Source of the DNA: an uncultured Prevotellaceae bacterium | GTDB lineage: Bacteria; Bacteroidota; Bacteroidia; Bacteroidales; Bacteroidaceae | Reading direction: 5' to 3' | Assembly (NCBI GenBank): GCA_946186505.1 | Contig: CAMHNI010000028.1 | Span: 1-46,879 of the forward strand | DNA length: 46,879 nucleotides | Shown: positions 40,793-46,879 of the stretch, one piece after another | Numbering within the stretch: the first letter of the stretch is position 1 | How the letters are laid out: each line of letters begins with the position of its first letter | Made by a program: the position numbers and the translations under genes | Notes under the pieces: model-generated | Told to the model about the DNA's origin: nothing | Seen by the model: only the letters and a program-made list of their open reading frames with translations | Databases searched by the model: none

Positions 40793-41797
40793 ATGAAAAG
40801 AATAGTAACATTTATAATAGCAGTAATGACTATGGCGACAATACAAGGTCAGACGATGACCGAAAGACAAAAGGGATTGGCAGCATGTGCCTGCCTGATG
40901 GCACAGGGTGATTTGGAACGTTTGGAGCCTGCCGTGAAGATGGCACTCGACAACGGCGTGACTATCAATGAGCTGAAGGAGGCTTTTTCACAGCTCTATG
41001 CCTACACGGGCTTTCCACGCTCGCTGAATGCATTAGGCGTTCTAAATAAGGTGTTGGATAACAAACAGCCCTCATGGCAGGAAGGAAAGCCTTGGAAACG
41101 TCCTGAAATATGGGATGACGCTGCAAAAGCTCTGAAGCAAGGTACAGAGGTGCAGACGAAACTCTCTGGCCGTTCTTTCGATTACAACTTCTGTCCGCAG
41201 GATGACTACTATCTGAAGTCGCACCTCTTCGGTGACATCTTCGCCAGCGACCAACTCTCTGCTGCCGACCGCGAGATAGTGACCGTTGCTGCCCTGAGTG
41301 GTCTCGAAGGTGTTGCTCCACAGTTGGCTGCCCACAAGCAGGGAGCCGTGAACATGGGCAATAGTCAGGAACTGGTTGATGAACTCTGTGCCTGGCTCGA
41401 CAGCGAGGGGTATACCTTGCGCAGCAAATGGCCGAAAGGCGAACCGAACCCTTACGGCAAGTATTTCATCGGTCAGAGTTATCTGGCTGACGTTGGCGGT
41501 GGTGTTATAAACGTTACCTTCGAGCCTCGCTGCCGTAACAACTGGCATATCCACCACAAAGCAGTACAAGTACTCATCTGTGTCAGTGGTCGTGGCTGGT
41601 ATCAGGAATGGGGCAAGGATGCCGTCGAGATGACTCCTGGCATAGTCATCGCCATTCCTGCAGAGGTAAAACACTGGCACGGAGCCGCCAAAGATTCATG
41701 GTTCCAACACCTTACTTATCACCGTGATGCTCAGGAAGGAGCCTCGAATGAGTGGCTTGAGCCTGTGACTGACGAAGTGTATAACAAACTGAAATAA
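40793..41797 (+). CDS. Carboxymuconolactone decarboxylase-like/cupin protein
   Basis: A 334-residue protein. A short signal-like N-terminus is followed by two carboxymuconolactone decarboxylase (AhpD-like) domains (about 22-95: VTINELKEAFSQLYAYTGFP; about 140-210: AADREIVTVAALSGLEGVAP). A C-terminal cupin (about 225-315) has the metal-ligand pattern RNNWHIHHKAVQVLICVSGR, with AEVKHWHGAAKD. The CMD domains lack an obvious CxxC thioredoxin motif, so a peroxidase function is doubtful. Similar CMD-cupin fusions accompany aldo/keto reductases and flavodoxins in gut Bacteroidota. The next gene begins 9 nt later. Confidence 0.88.
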   Translation: MKRIVTFIIAVMTMATIQGQTMTERQKGLAACACLMAQGDLERLEPAVKMALDNGVTINELKEAFSQLYAYTGFPRSLNALGVLNKVLDNKQPSWQEGKPWKRPEIWDDAAKALKQGTEVQTKLSGRSFDYNFCPQDDYYLKSHLFGDIFASDQLSAADREIVTVAALSGLEGVAPQLAAHKQGAVNMGNSQELVDELCAWLDSEGYTLRSKWPKGEPNPYGKYFIGQSYLADVGGGVINVTFEPRCRNNWHIHHKAVQVLICVSGRGWYQEWGKDAVEMTPGIVIAIPAEVKHWHGAAKDSWFQHLTYHRDAQEGASNEWLEPVTDEVYNKLK

Positions 41798-41806
41798 GAT
41801 ATAATA

Positions 41807-42841
41807 ATGGAATACGTAAAACTTGGAAACTCAGACCTCAACGTGTCGCGCATTTGCCTCGGCTGCATGGGCTTTGGAGATGCCAGTATCGGACAGCACT
41901 CATGGACGATTGGCGAAGAGCCGACACGGGAAATCATTCGTCGGTCACTCGACCTCGGCGTGAACTTCTTCGACACGGCGATAGCCTATCAGCTGGGCAC
42001 TTCGGAGCAGTTCGTGGGCAGGGCGCTGAAGGATATGGCACGCCGCGAAGACGTGGTGGTGGCCACGAAGTTCCTGCCTCGCACAGAGGAGGAAATCACG
42101 AACGGCATCGATGGTCGGCAGCATGTACTGAGCAACATCGACAGCAGCCTGCAGCACCTCGGCATGGACTATGTGGACTTGTACATCTACCACATCTGGG
42201 ACTACAAGACACCGGCAGAGGAAATTCTGGAGGGCATGAACGAGGCCGTGCGTGCAGGCAAGGCACGGTATATCGGCATCGCCAATGCCTACGCCTATCA
42301 GGTGGCGAAGATGAACGCGATGGCCGAGAAAAACGACTGGGCAAAATTTATCAGTGTGCAGAACCACTACAACCTGATCATGCGTGAGGAGGAGCGCGAG
42401 ATGCAGCCCTTATGCCGTGAAGACAACATCGCACAGACACCCTACAGCGCTCTGGCATCAGGCAAACTGGCCAAGCGCCCAGGTGAGACCTCGAAGCGCC
42501 AGCAGGAAGACGCGTTCATGCACTTCAAGTATGATGCCACCGCCAAGCAGGACAACCTCGTGGTGGAGCGTGTCGTGGAACTGGCCAATCGCTATGATGT
42601 GGAGATGACTCAGATTTCCCTTGCCTGGTTGCTGACCAAGGTGGAGTCGCCCATCGTGGGAGCCACAAAACTGCACCACATCGAGGGAGCCGTGAAGTCG
42701 CTCGATGTCCGGCTGACAGCCGATGATATCCGCTACTTGGAAGAGCCATACGTGCCCCACAACCTCTCAGGCGTGATGGCCGTCAACAAACCTGTGATGA
42801 GCGAGGAGCCCGTCTGGGTGGCAGCAAGCAGAAACAAATAA
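41807..42841 (+). CDS. Aldo/keto reductase (second)
   Basis: A 344-residue aldo/keto reductase of a different subgroup from the one at 37.6 kb. It has the N-terminal LGCMGFGDASIGQHSWTIGE, catalytic VNFFDTAIAYQLGTSE, VATKFLPRTEEEIT, the His motif YIYHIWDYKTPAEE, IGIANAYAYQVAKMN, SVQNHYNLIMREEEREM and QISLAWLLTKVESPIVGATK. The longer N-terminus and the YHIW variant suggest a different substrate. Complete and in frame. Confidence 0.92.
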   Translation: MEYVKLGNSDLNVSRICLGCMGFGDASIGQHSWTIGEEPTREIIRRSLDLGVNFFDTAIAYQLGTSEQFVGRALKDMARREDVVVATKFLPRTEEEITNGIDGRQHVLSNIDSSLQHLGMDYVDLYIYHIWDYKTPAEEILEGMNEAVRAGKARYIGIANAYAYQVAKMNAMAEKNDWAKFISVQNHYNLIMREEEREMQPLCREDNIAQTPYSALASGKLAKRPGETSKRQQEDAFMHFKYDATAKQDNLVVERVVELANRYDVEMTQISLAWLLTKVESPIVGATKLHHIEGAVKSLDVRLTADDIRYLEEPYVPHNLSGVMAVNKPVMSEEPVWVAASRNK

Positions 42842-42851
42842 TCATGGGCAC

Positions 42852-42986
42852 CTACAACTCTATCACATGCGGTTTGATGTCCGTATCGTGAGTGGCAAGG
42901 CTCTCGATGCAGTTGGCATGATCACAATCCAAATGCGTCAGCAGCACGTAGTCGAGAGCAGCGAGAGCCATCAAGTTTACTTGAAT
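42852..42986 (-). pseudogene. Fragment of a metallo-beta-lactamase-fold hydrolase
   Basis: The minus-strand reading frame contains ALDYVLLTHLDCDHANCIES, then TDIKPHVIEL and a stop. LTHLDCDHA is the HxDxDH metal motif of the fold. Only the central part is present, with no start or C-terminal half. It lies between the second aldo/keto reductase and the DUF362 gene, so the cluster once held an MBL-fold gene here in the opposite orientation. Confidence 0.5.
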
Positions 42987-43058
42987 GGCTGAGTCGTGAC
43001 GAGACTCAACATTTGTTAAATCATTCCGTAAAAATAGCGAAATTTCGACATTTATTGG

Positions 43059-43066
43059 TAACTTTG
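43059..43066 (+). promoter_or_regulatory. -7 box of the DUF362 gene
   Basis: TAACTTTG 23 nt before the start codon. A good -33 TTTG at the right distance is not present. The gene is separated from the cluster by 247 nt, so it may have its own transcript. Confidence 0.4.
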
Positions 43067-43088
43067 CCATCAATATTAAATTGTATTT

Positions 43089-44081
43089 ATGAGAAAAGTA
43101 AACTTTTTTTTGGCAGCAGCCATGTTGATGGTGTCGGCTGCGGTGATGGCTCAGCAGTCATCAAAGGTGTATCTCACAAGGGAGATTTCACCGGAATCGT
43201 TGGTAAAAATCTATAAGGCACTTGGCGTTGAAGCCAAGGGGCGTGTGGCAGTGAAGATGTCAACAGGCGAAGGCAGCAATCCCAACTACCTGAAACCTGA
43301 ACTGGTGAAAAACCTAATATGGGAGGTAGACGGCACCATCGTGGAATGTAACACCGCATACGGCAACGGCCCTTCCGACAAGAAAGACGAGCGCAACACG
43401 TCAGAGAACCACTGGAAAGTGATTGAGCGTCACGGCTTCACAAAGTATTTTCCTGTCGATATCATGGACGAATACGATGAGATTCGCATCCCCGTAAAGG
43501 ATCAGACGCACATCAAGTACGACATCGTAGGCGGCCACATGGCCAACTACGACTTCATGATTGCCCTCAACCACTTCAAGGGTCATCCTATGGGTGGCTA
43601 CGGTGGTGCGTTGAAGAACCTCTCCATCGGCTGTGCCAGTCAGAACGGCAAGGCTTACATCCACTCTGCCGGCAAGATGGAGAAACTGGATATGGGCAAG
43701 CTGTGGACACCAGAGTTCATCGGCAATCAGGACGGATTCCTCGAAAGTATGGCAGCTGCTGCCCAAGCCGTTGTGAACTACTTCAACAAGAAGCAGGGCA
43801 TCATCTACATCAGTGTCATGAACAACATGTCAATAGACTGCGACTGCGTGGATCATCCCGAACCCGTAAAACTGGAGGACTATGGCATCCTCGCCTCTAC
43901 CGATCCCGTAGCGCTCGACCAGGCCTGCATCGACATCATCAACCAACAGAAGGTGACGGCCAAGAACGACCCTACCGATTTGCTGAAGCGCATCGACAAG
44001 CAGCATGGCACACACACTATCGACCATGCAGCCCAGATTGGCCTTGGCTCAAAGAAGTATGAGTTGATAAATCTGGAATAG
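43089..44081 (+). CDS. DUF362-family exported protein
   Basis: A 330-residue protein with a signal peptide (about 1-21, LAAAMLMVSAAVMA). The DUF362 domain follows: VKMSTGEGSNPNYLKPELVK, WEVDGTIVECNTAYGNGPSD, MIALNHFKGHPMGGYGGALK, NLSIGCASQNGKAYIHSAGK, MNNMSIDCDCVDHPEPVKLE and ILASTDPVALDQACIDIINQ. DUF362 proteins often carry a ferredoxin-like Fe-S part. Here the cysteine-rich bit is only CDC, so no standard 4Fe-4S site is visible. Probably a redox-related partner of the cluster. Function unknown. Confidence 0.85.
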   Translation: MRKVNFFLAAAMLMVSAAVMAQQSSKVYLTREISPESLVKIYKALGVEAKGRVAVKMSTGEGSNPNYLKPELVKNLIWEVDGTIVECNTAYGNGPSDKKDERNTSENHWKVIERHGFTKYFPVDIMDEYDEIRIPVKDQTHIKYDIVGGHMANYDFMIALNHFKGHPMGGYGGALKNLSIGCASQNGKAYIHSAGKMEKLDMGKLWTPEFIGNQDGFLESMAAAAQAVVNYFNKKQGIIYISVMNNMSIDCDCVDHPEPVKLEDYGILASTDPVALDQACIDIINQQKVTAKNDPTDLLKRIDKQHGTHTIDHAAQIGLGSKKYELINLE

Positions 44082-44195
44082 AGAAGATATTACACTAGCA
44101 GTCGAACGATTTGAAAAAAAGTTTTAGAAATATAGGAAATTTGCAAAAGTATCACTTTTTGCTATAATCATCTTATAATCAGTAAAATAACATGA

Positions 44196-44225
44196 GTGAT
44201 AGATGTTTTTTATCTATCACTTTTT
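44196..44225 (+). terminator. Hairpin GTGATAGAT/ATCTATCAC with T-run (left DUF3874 flank)
   Basis: The arms GTGATAGAT (44196-44204) and ATCTATCAC (44212-44220) and a T-run can terminate the DUF362 transcript. The same 25-nt design recurs at 44796-44820 beyond the DUF3874 fragment, so it may instead be a repeat belonging to that element. Confidence 0.7.
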
Positions 44226-44315
44226 ATGGCCAAATGCAAGATTTTCTGTAAAAAGCTTGCATTTGACCTTAAAATTTTGTATCTTTGCACTCGGCTTGCA
44301 GTCTGCGTTTATGCT

Positions 44316-44687
44316 GATGAGATTGACAACTCGGGACAGATAAATTACGACATGCTGTATGCCCAGCTCTATACCGAGCTGCAGCAGGGGCGCCGCTACT
44401 GGTTCGAAGACGAGGAGAACGCCCGTATCATGCAGCAGAACGAACAGTTCCAGCAGGTCAGCAACTATGAACAGATGATTGCCCTCACCTTTCTGGCACC
44501 CGAAGAGACATCCGAAGATGCAGTCTTCGTATCCCTCCAGTTAATCATGAAGCGACTTGAGAAACAATTCCCTACCTTTACTATTACGAAAGGAACGGAC
44601 GTTGAACTCGGAAGAAGGTTGACTAAAATGGGTTATGAACACAAACGGTTGAACAAAGGATCAGTATTCAGAGTTGAAGAGATATAA
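44316..44687 (+). pseudogene. C-terminal DUF3874 fragment of a VapE-type gene
   Basis: The reading frame gives DEIDNSGQINYDMLYAQLYT, then RRYWFEDEENARIMQQNEQF. It matches the C-terminal DUF3874 domain of VapE-type proteins (compare YEQLYAQ...GPEETQQIMESNRRF in the intact gene at 5.6 kb), ending in KMGYEHKRLNKGSVF. The helicase and primase parts are absent. Upstream in frame there is only about 40 codons of unrelated sequence containing a TATCTTTG promoter-like box (44280-44287). It is a 5'-truncated remnant, bracketed by hairpins of identical form. Confidence 0.65.
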
Positions 44688-44695
44688 TCTACAAA

Positions 44696-44820
44696 AGTAA
44701 AACAACTTGTTTTACTATACTTCAGATAGTCTTTACAATAGGGAAAGATGGCACTTTAGAAAGTAAAACAAGTTGTTTTACTTTGAGTGATAGTAGTGAT
44801 AGATAGAAAAAATCTATCAC
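44696..44820. repeat. Palindromes and right hairpin flank of the DUF3874 fragment
   Basis: AGTAAAACAACTTGTTTTACT (44696-44716, 21 nt) and its exact complement-form copy (44762-44782) are near-perfect palindromes differing only at the central base. The hairpin GTGATAGAT/ATCTATCAC follows at 44796-44820, with an extra GTGATAG at 44787 and a lone GTGATAGAT at 44861. The left flank has AGTAAAATAAC immediately before its GTGATAGAT, so both flanks combine the two motifs. Confidence 0.7.
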
Positions 44821-44880
44821 TTCACATAACAAACTGACAATAAATAAGTTATAACAAATAGTGATAGATAATAAAAAATC

Positions 44881-45309
44881 ATAGACAAAAAAATTGCAGT
44901 ACATATCAAACTTATCAAGAACAATATCAAGAGTAGCAGCTCTTATGGAAAATATTTTGCAAAAACAGTCAGTCAGGGCGAGGTAACGCTTGACGAGATA
45001 GCCGCTGAGGCTTGTCGCAACAGCGGCTTCTCAGAAGGTGCCGTTGTGGGTGTAGTAACCGAGCTACAGGACATCTTGAAGCAGAGACTTACCGAGGGGC
45101 AGACTGTTGTCCTTCCAGGTATAGGACGTTTCAGTCTTCGTGTAGAGAGCATTGGTGTGGATAATCCCAAGGCTTTCAACATCCGTCGTCATATCACCCG
45201 CATCGTCTGTGGTTTCCTCCCTGCCGGTCGTCGCATCCAGGGTCGCCATATCCTCTACGACTTCTGCGAAGGTGTCAAAGCCGTCTGGCAGACGGGTTTT
45301 AAACCTTAG
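44881..45309 (+). CDS. HU-like DNA-binding protein without a normal start codon
   Basis: The frame reads KNNIKSSSSYGKYFAKTVSQ, GEVTLDEIAAEACRNSGF, VLPGIGRFSLRVESIGVDNP and AFNIRRHITRIVCGFLPAGR: an HU-like protein of the type found beside VirE/VapE genes, about 143 codons. The first standard start in frame is GTG at 45046, which would lose the N-terminal half of the fold. The conserved N-terminus begins near 44881-44893, where the codons are ATA GAC AAA AAA ATT; an in-frame TAA precedes. Either an ATG has mutated to ATA, or a non-standard start (ATT/ATA) is used. The gene may be dying along with the neighbouring DUF3874 fragment. Confidence 0.55.
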   Translation: MDKKIAVHIKLIKNNIKSSSSYGKYFAKTVSQGEVTLDEIAAEACRNSGFSEGAVVGVVTELQDILKQRLTEGQTVVLPGIGRFSLRVESIGVDNPKAFNIRRHITRIVCGFLPAGRRIQGRHILYDFCEGVKAVWQTGFKP

Positions 45310-45335
45310 GGGCAAAATAATCTAATTTTTTCTAA

Positions 45336-45470
45336 CTAAAGTGATGTGGGGTTGGGAATCACAACTAGGTCGTTCTTCACGATGTGATAACATCTTCCAT
45401 TAAACACGAAACTCCCCTCCCCTGCTGTGCAAAGGAGATGCATGCAGGTGTGGCGCAACGCTGGGACGTT
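45336..45470 (-). pseudogene. Fragment resembling a cupin-type regulator N-terminus
   Basis: The minus-strand frame reads HLLCTAGEGSFVFNGRCYHI, then VKNDLVVIPNPTSL and a stop. It resembles the effector (cupin-like) N-terminal domain of AraC-type regulators of Prevotella. No start, HTH or remaining domain is seen. The rest of 45311-45582 shows no gene. Confidence 0.35.
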
Positions 45471-45582
45471 GATACAATAAAAATCGGTAGAATATTGAAA
45501 ATAAGGTTCCATAGCTTTGGCTTTTGGCTGCGAAGATGCTCACGCTCGGTATAACTTAAACAAGACCTGAAACTAAAAAAAT

Positions 45583-45613
45583 CACAAAAGCTATTGCTTT
45601 TGTGTTTTTTTTT
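45583..45613 (+). terminator. Terminator just upstream of the group II intron
   Basis: CACAAAAGC (45583-45591) and GCTTTTGTG (45596-45604) with a TATT loop and a run of nine T. A TACCTTTG promoter-like box (45615-45622) follows directly. The intron begins 9 nt beyond this box. Confidence 0.85.
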
Positions 45614-45630
45614 GTACCTTTGTCCCAAAT

Positions 45631-46879
45631 GTGCGACCAGAAGTCGCAAAAGCAATTATTTTGTCCTCAGTGGAGGTGTCAAAATCTGCTGTTCCGTCAG
45701 CAGTAGCCTAAGCAGACATGCGTGAGGGGCGACCCTTGGGTGTGAAGCTCTGCCGACAACGTGGCCACCCGCCGAGCATCACGGCGGCGACGCTGCCAGG
45801 CTGGCCGATATGGACAACATAAGTGAACCACTGCACCAACGTGACAAAGGATTGGCTCACGGATGCTGACGAGCCATGCCAAAAGGGCAAGCAGTCGGGC
45901 TGGCGGTCTGTTTGACACCGCCACACGGACCAAGGCACTGCCGGTGGATGGGTGGGTCCTAAGTCGGACGTCAGTTGCTTTAGCGGAACTGGGTAAGTCT
46001 GTACGCCTCCCGTGAGAGACATGAATCCAAACACGGGTCAGTCAATCGCAAGTGCGACCCAGCCGACGTGCAGATATGAGAGAGCGGAGAAAGCGAATGC
46101 CGTGGTGTAATGCCGCGGATAGGGGTTGAAACATCATCCCGACGCGAAAGCGTGCAGACTTCCGCATGGTTATTCGTTGTGAGACGCGCTATAGAACTTG
46201 GCTTAAATGGGGAAAGGACAGAAGAGTCTGAAGCAAATGGACGGAGCCTCGAAGGAGGCGAAGTGTGCATCCTCAGCCGAACCGAAGGCATGGACGGGCG
46301 AGGAACTCGGACAGGCACGGCACTGGGTAGGCAAGCTGCAGCGGCGAATCGCAAAGGCACAGAAAGGGAAGAGATACAATAAGGTGAAAGCCTTGCAGCA
46401 TCTTCTCGTCACAAGCCGAGCCGCCAAGATACTGGCGGTGGAGCGAGTGACATCCAATAAAGGAAAGAGAACCGCAGGAGTGGACGGGGTGACTTGGACG
46501 ACGAATGCGGCAAAGGCGCAAGCCATAGGCTCCCTTAGGCGTAGGGGATACAAGCCCAAGCCTCTGAAAAGAGTGTACATACCGAAGAAGAACGGCAAGA
46601 AGAGACCGCTCGGCATCCCGACCATGAAGGACAGGGCGATGCAAGCCCTCTACCAAATGGCCTTGGAACCGATAGCTGAGACGACAGCCGACAAGAACTC
46701 CTACGGCTTCCGAAAGTATCGGGGCTGTCAGGATGCGATTGACGCGCTGCACCGATGGCTCAGCCGCAGAGACGTTTCTCCCGAGTGGGTGCTCGAAGGC
46801 GACATCAAGGGATGCTTCGACCATATCAGCCATGAGTGGCTTGTCCGCAACGTACGAACGGACAGCGAGATATTGCGCA
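45631..46879 (+). mobile_element. Group II intron, 5' part (runs off the window)
   Basis: The sequence GTGCGACC at 45631 fits the GUGYG 5' end of group II introns. It is followed by about 575 nt of GC-richer, highly structured sequence consistent with ribozyme domains I-III, then the intron-encoded reverse transcriptase in domain IV from 46207. The 3' domains V and VI are beyond the window. The 5' boundary is inferred from the consensus only, and the host target gene is not evident. The insertion lies 18 nt beyond a terminator T-run, immediately after a promoter box. Confidence 0.75.
46207..46879 (+). CDS. ltrA: Group II intron reverse transcriptase/maturase, 5' part
   Basis: An open frame of 224 codons from ATG 46207 running off the end of the window. 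The N-terminal helical region (WVGKLQRRIAKAQKGKRYNK) precedes RT0-RT motifs: AVERVTSNKGKRTAGVDGVT, LKRVYIPKKNGKKRPLGIPT, MKDRAMQALYQMALEPIAET, NSYGFRKYRGCQDAIDALHR and LEGDIKGCFDHISHEWL (RT3, with the first catalytic Asp). It serves both splicing (maturase) and retrohoming (reverse transcription). The extended N-terminus is like the chloroplast-like group. YADD and domain X would follow outside the window. Confidence 0.95.
   Translation, partial: MGKGQKSLKQMDGASKEAKCASSAEPKAWTGEELGQARHWVGKLQRRIAKAQKGKRYNKVKALQHLLVTSRAAKILAVERVTSNKGKRTAGVDGVTWTTNAAKAQAIGSLRRRGYKPKPLKRVYIPKKNGKKRPLGIPTMKDRAMQALYQMALEPIAETTADKNSYGFRKYRGCQDAIDALHRWLSRRDVSPEWVLEGDIKGCFDHISHEWLVRNVRTDSEILR

Noticed and set aside
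44696..44782. AGTAAAACAA palindromes considered as attachment sites of an integrated phage
   Set aside because: No integrase gene, tRNA gene or direct repeat of the core type is seen nearby. They are reported only as repeats.
45697..46625. Minus-strand open frames of 78-186 codons inside the group II intron
   Set aside because: They are antisense to the ribozyme and the reverse transcriptase and have no known domain.

Overview
The window looks like a chromosomal segment of a Prevotella-like member of the Bacteroidota. The evidence is the gene content (a Bacteroides aerotolerance or Bat operon, BspA-type leucine-rich repeats, VirE/VapE-DUF3874 proteins, HU-like proteins, short acidic proteins after secreted proteins) and promoters of the Bacteroidota primary sigma factor type (TTTG, about 19-21 nt, TAnnTTTG), which recur upstream of several genes. 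No rRNA, tRNA or CRISPR array was seen.

Layout. (a) 1-11.1 kb, accessory: an IS110-family insertion sequence with a structured leader; a secreted dockerin-like protein, a helix-turn-helix protein and broken pieces; a truncated BspA-type protein; a DUF6078-like gene and a GC-rich VapE-type primase/helicase gene bracketed by two copies of an inverted TGCCAC-type repeat; a broken outer-membrane receptor tail; and a large secreted Ig-like protein followed by a 50-residue acidic protein. (b) 11.2-14.3 kb, plus strand: pgk, then a NifU-like Fe-S scaffold homologue paired with a GGGtGRT-family protein. (c) 14.3-28.9 kb, minus strand: apparently one long transcription unit running ftsY, a 27-residue membrane peptide, rimO, HU, an HU-LysM membrane fusion, moxR, DUF58, a Bat-associated membrane protein, batA, a batB-batC fusion, a batD-batE fusion, a PAP2 phosphatase and queA. 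(d) 29.1-34.2 kb: an MscS-type channel, convergent with a cytidylate-kinase-like gene plus queC, then an aminotransferase. (e) 34.2-35.1 kb: an AT-rich stretch with no gene but with palindromes. (f) 35.1-44.1 kb: an AraC regulator, a MntA/HepT toxin-antitoxin pair, a candidate 6S-like RNA, a lipoprotein, and a plus-strand oxidoreductase cluster (two aldo/keto reductases, an amidohydrolase-ABM fusion, a lipoprotein flavodoxin, a carboxymuconolactone-decarboxylase/cupin protein, DUF362). (g) 44.1-46.9 kb: a DUF3874 fragment bracketed by identical-length hairpins, an HU-like gene with no normal start codon, a regulator fragment, and a group II intron that runs off the end.

The Bat block is a coherent machine: MoxR (AAA+) acts with von Willebrand factor A proteins (BatA, BatB) and membrane/TPR proteins (BatC, BatD, BatE) at the cell envelope. 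QueA and QueC belong to queuosine synthesis but lie in separate operons.

The most unusual signals are three. First, DUF3874/VapE genes or fragments are bracketed by locus-specific inverted repeats on both sides (4.7/7.8 kb and 44.2/44.8 kb). Second, a small module, a hairpin with a UUC loop followed by TAAA and AAAG-rich tandem repeats, occurs in two Bat intergenic gaps and a third time inside the queA coding sequence, in frame. Third, there is a long nested stem at 36.8-37.0 kb with 6S RNA-like architecture. All structural calls were made by eye.
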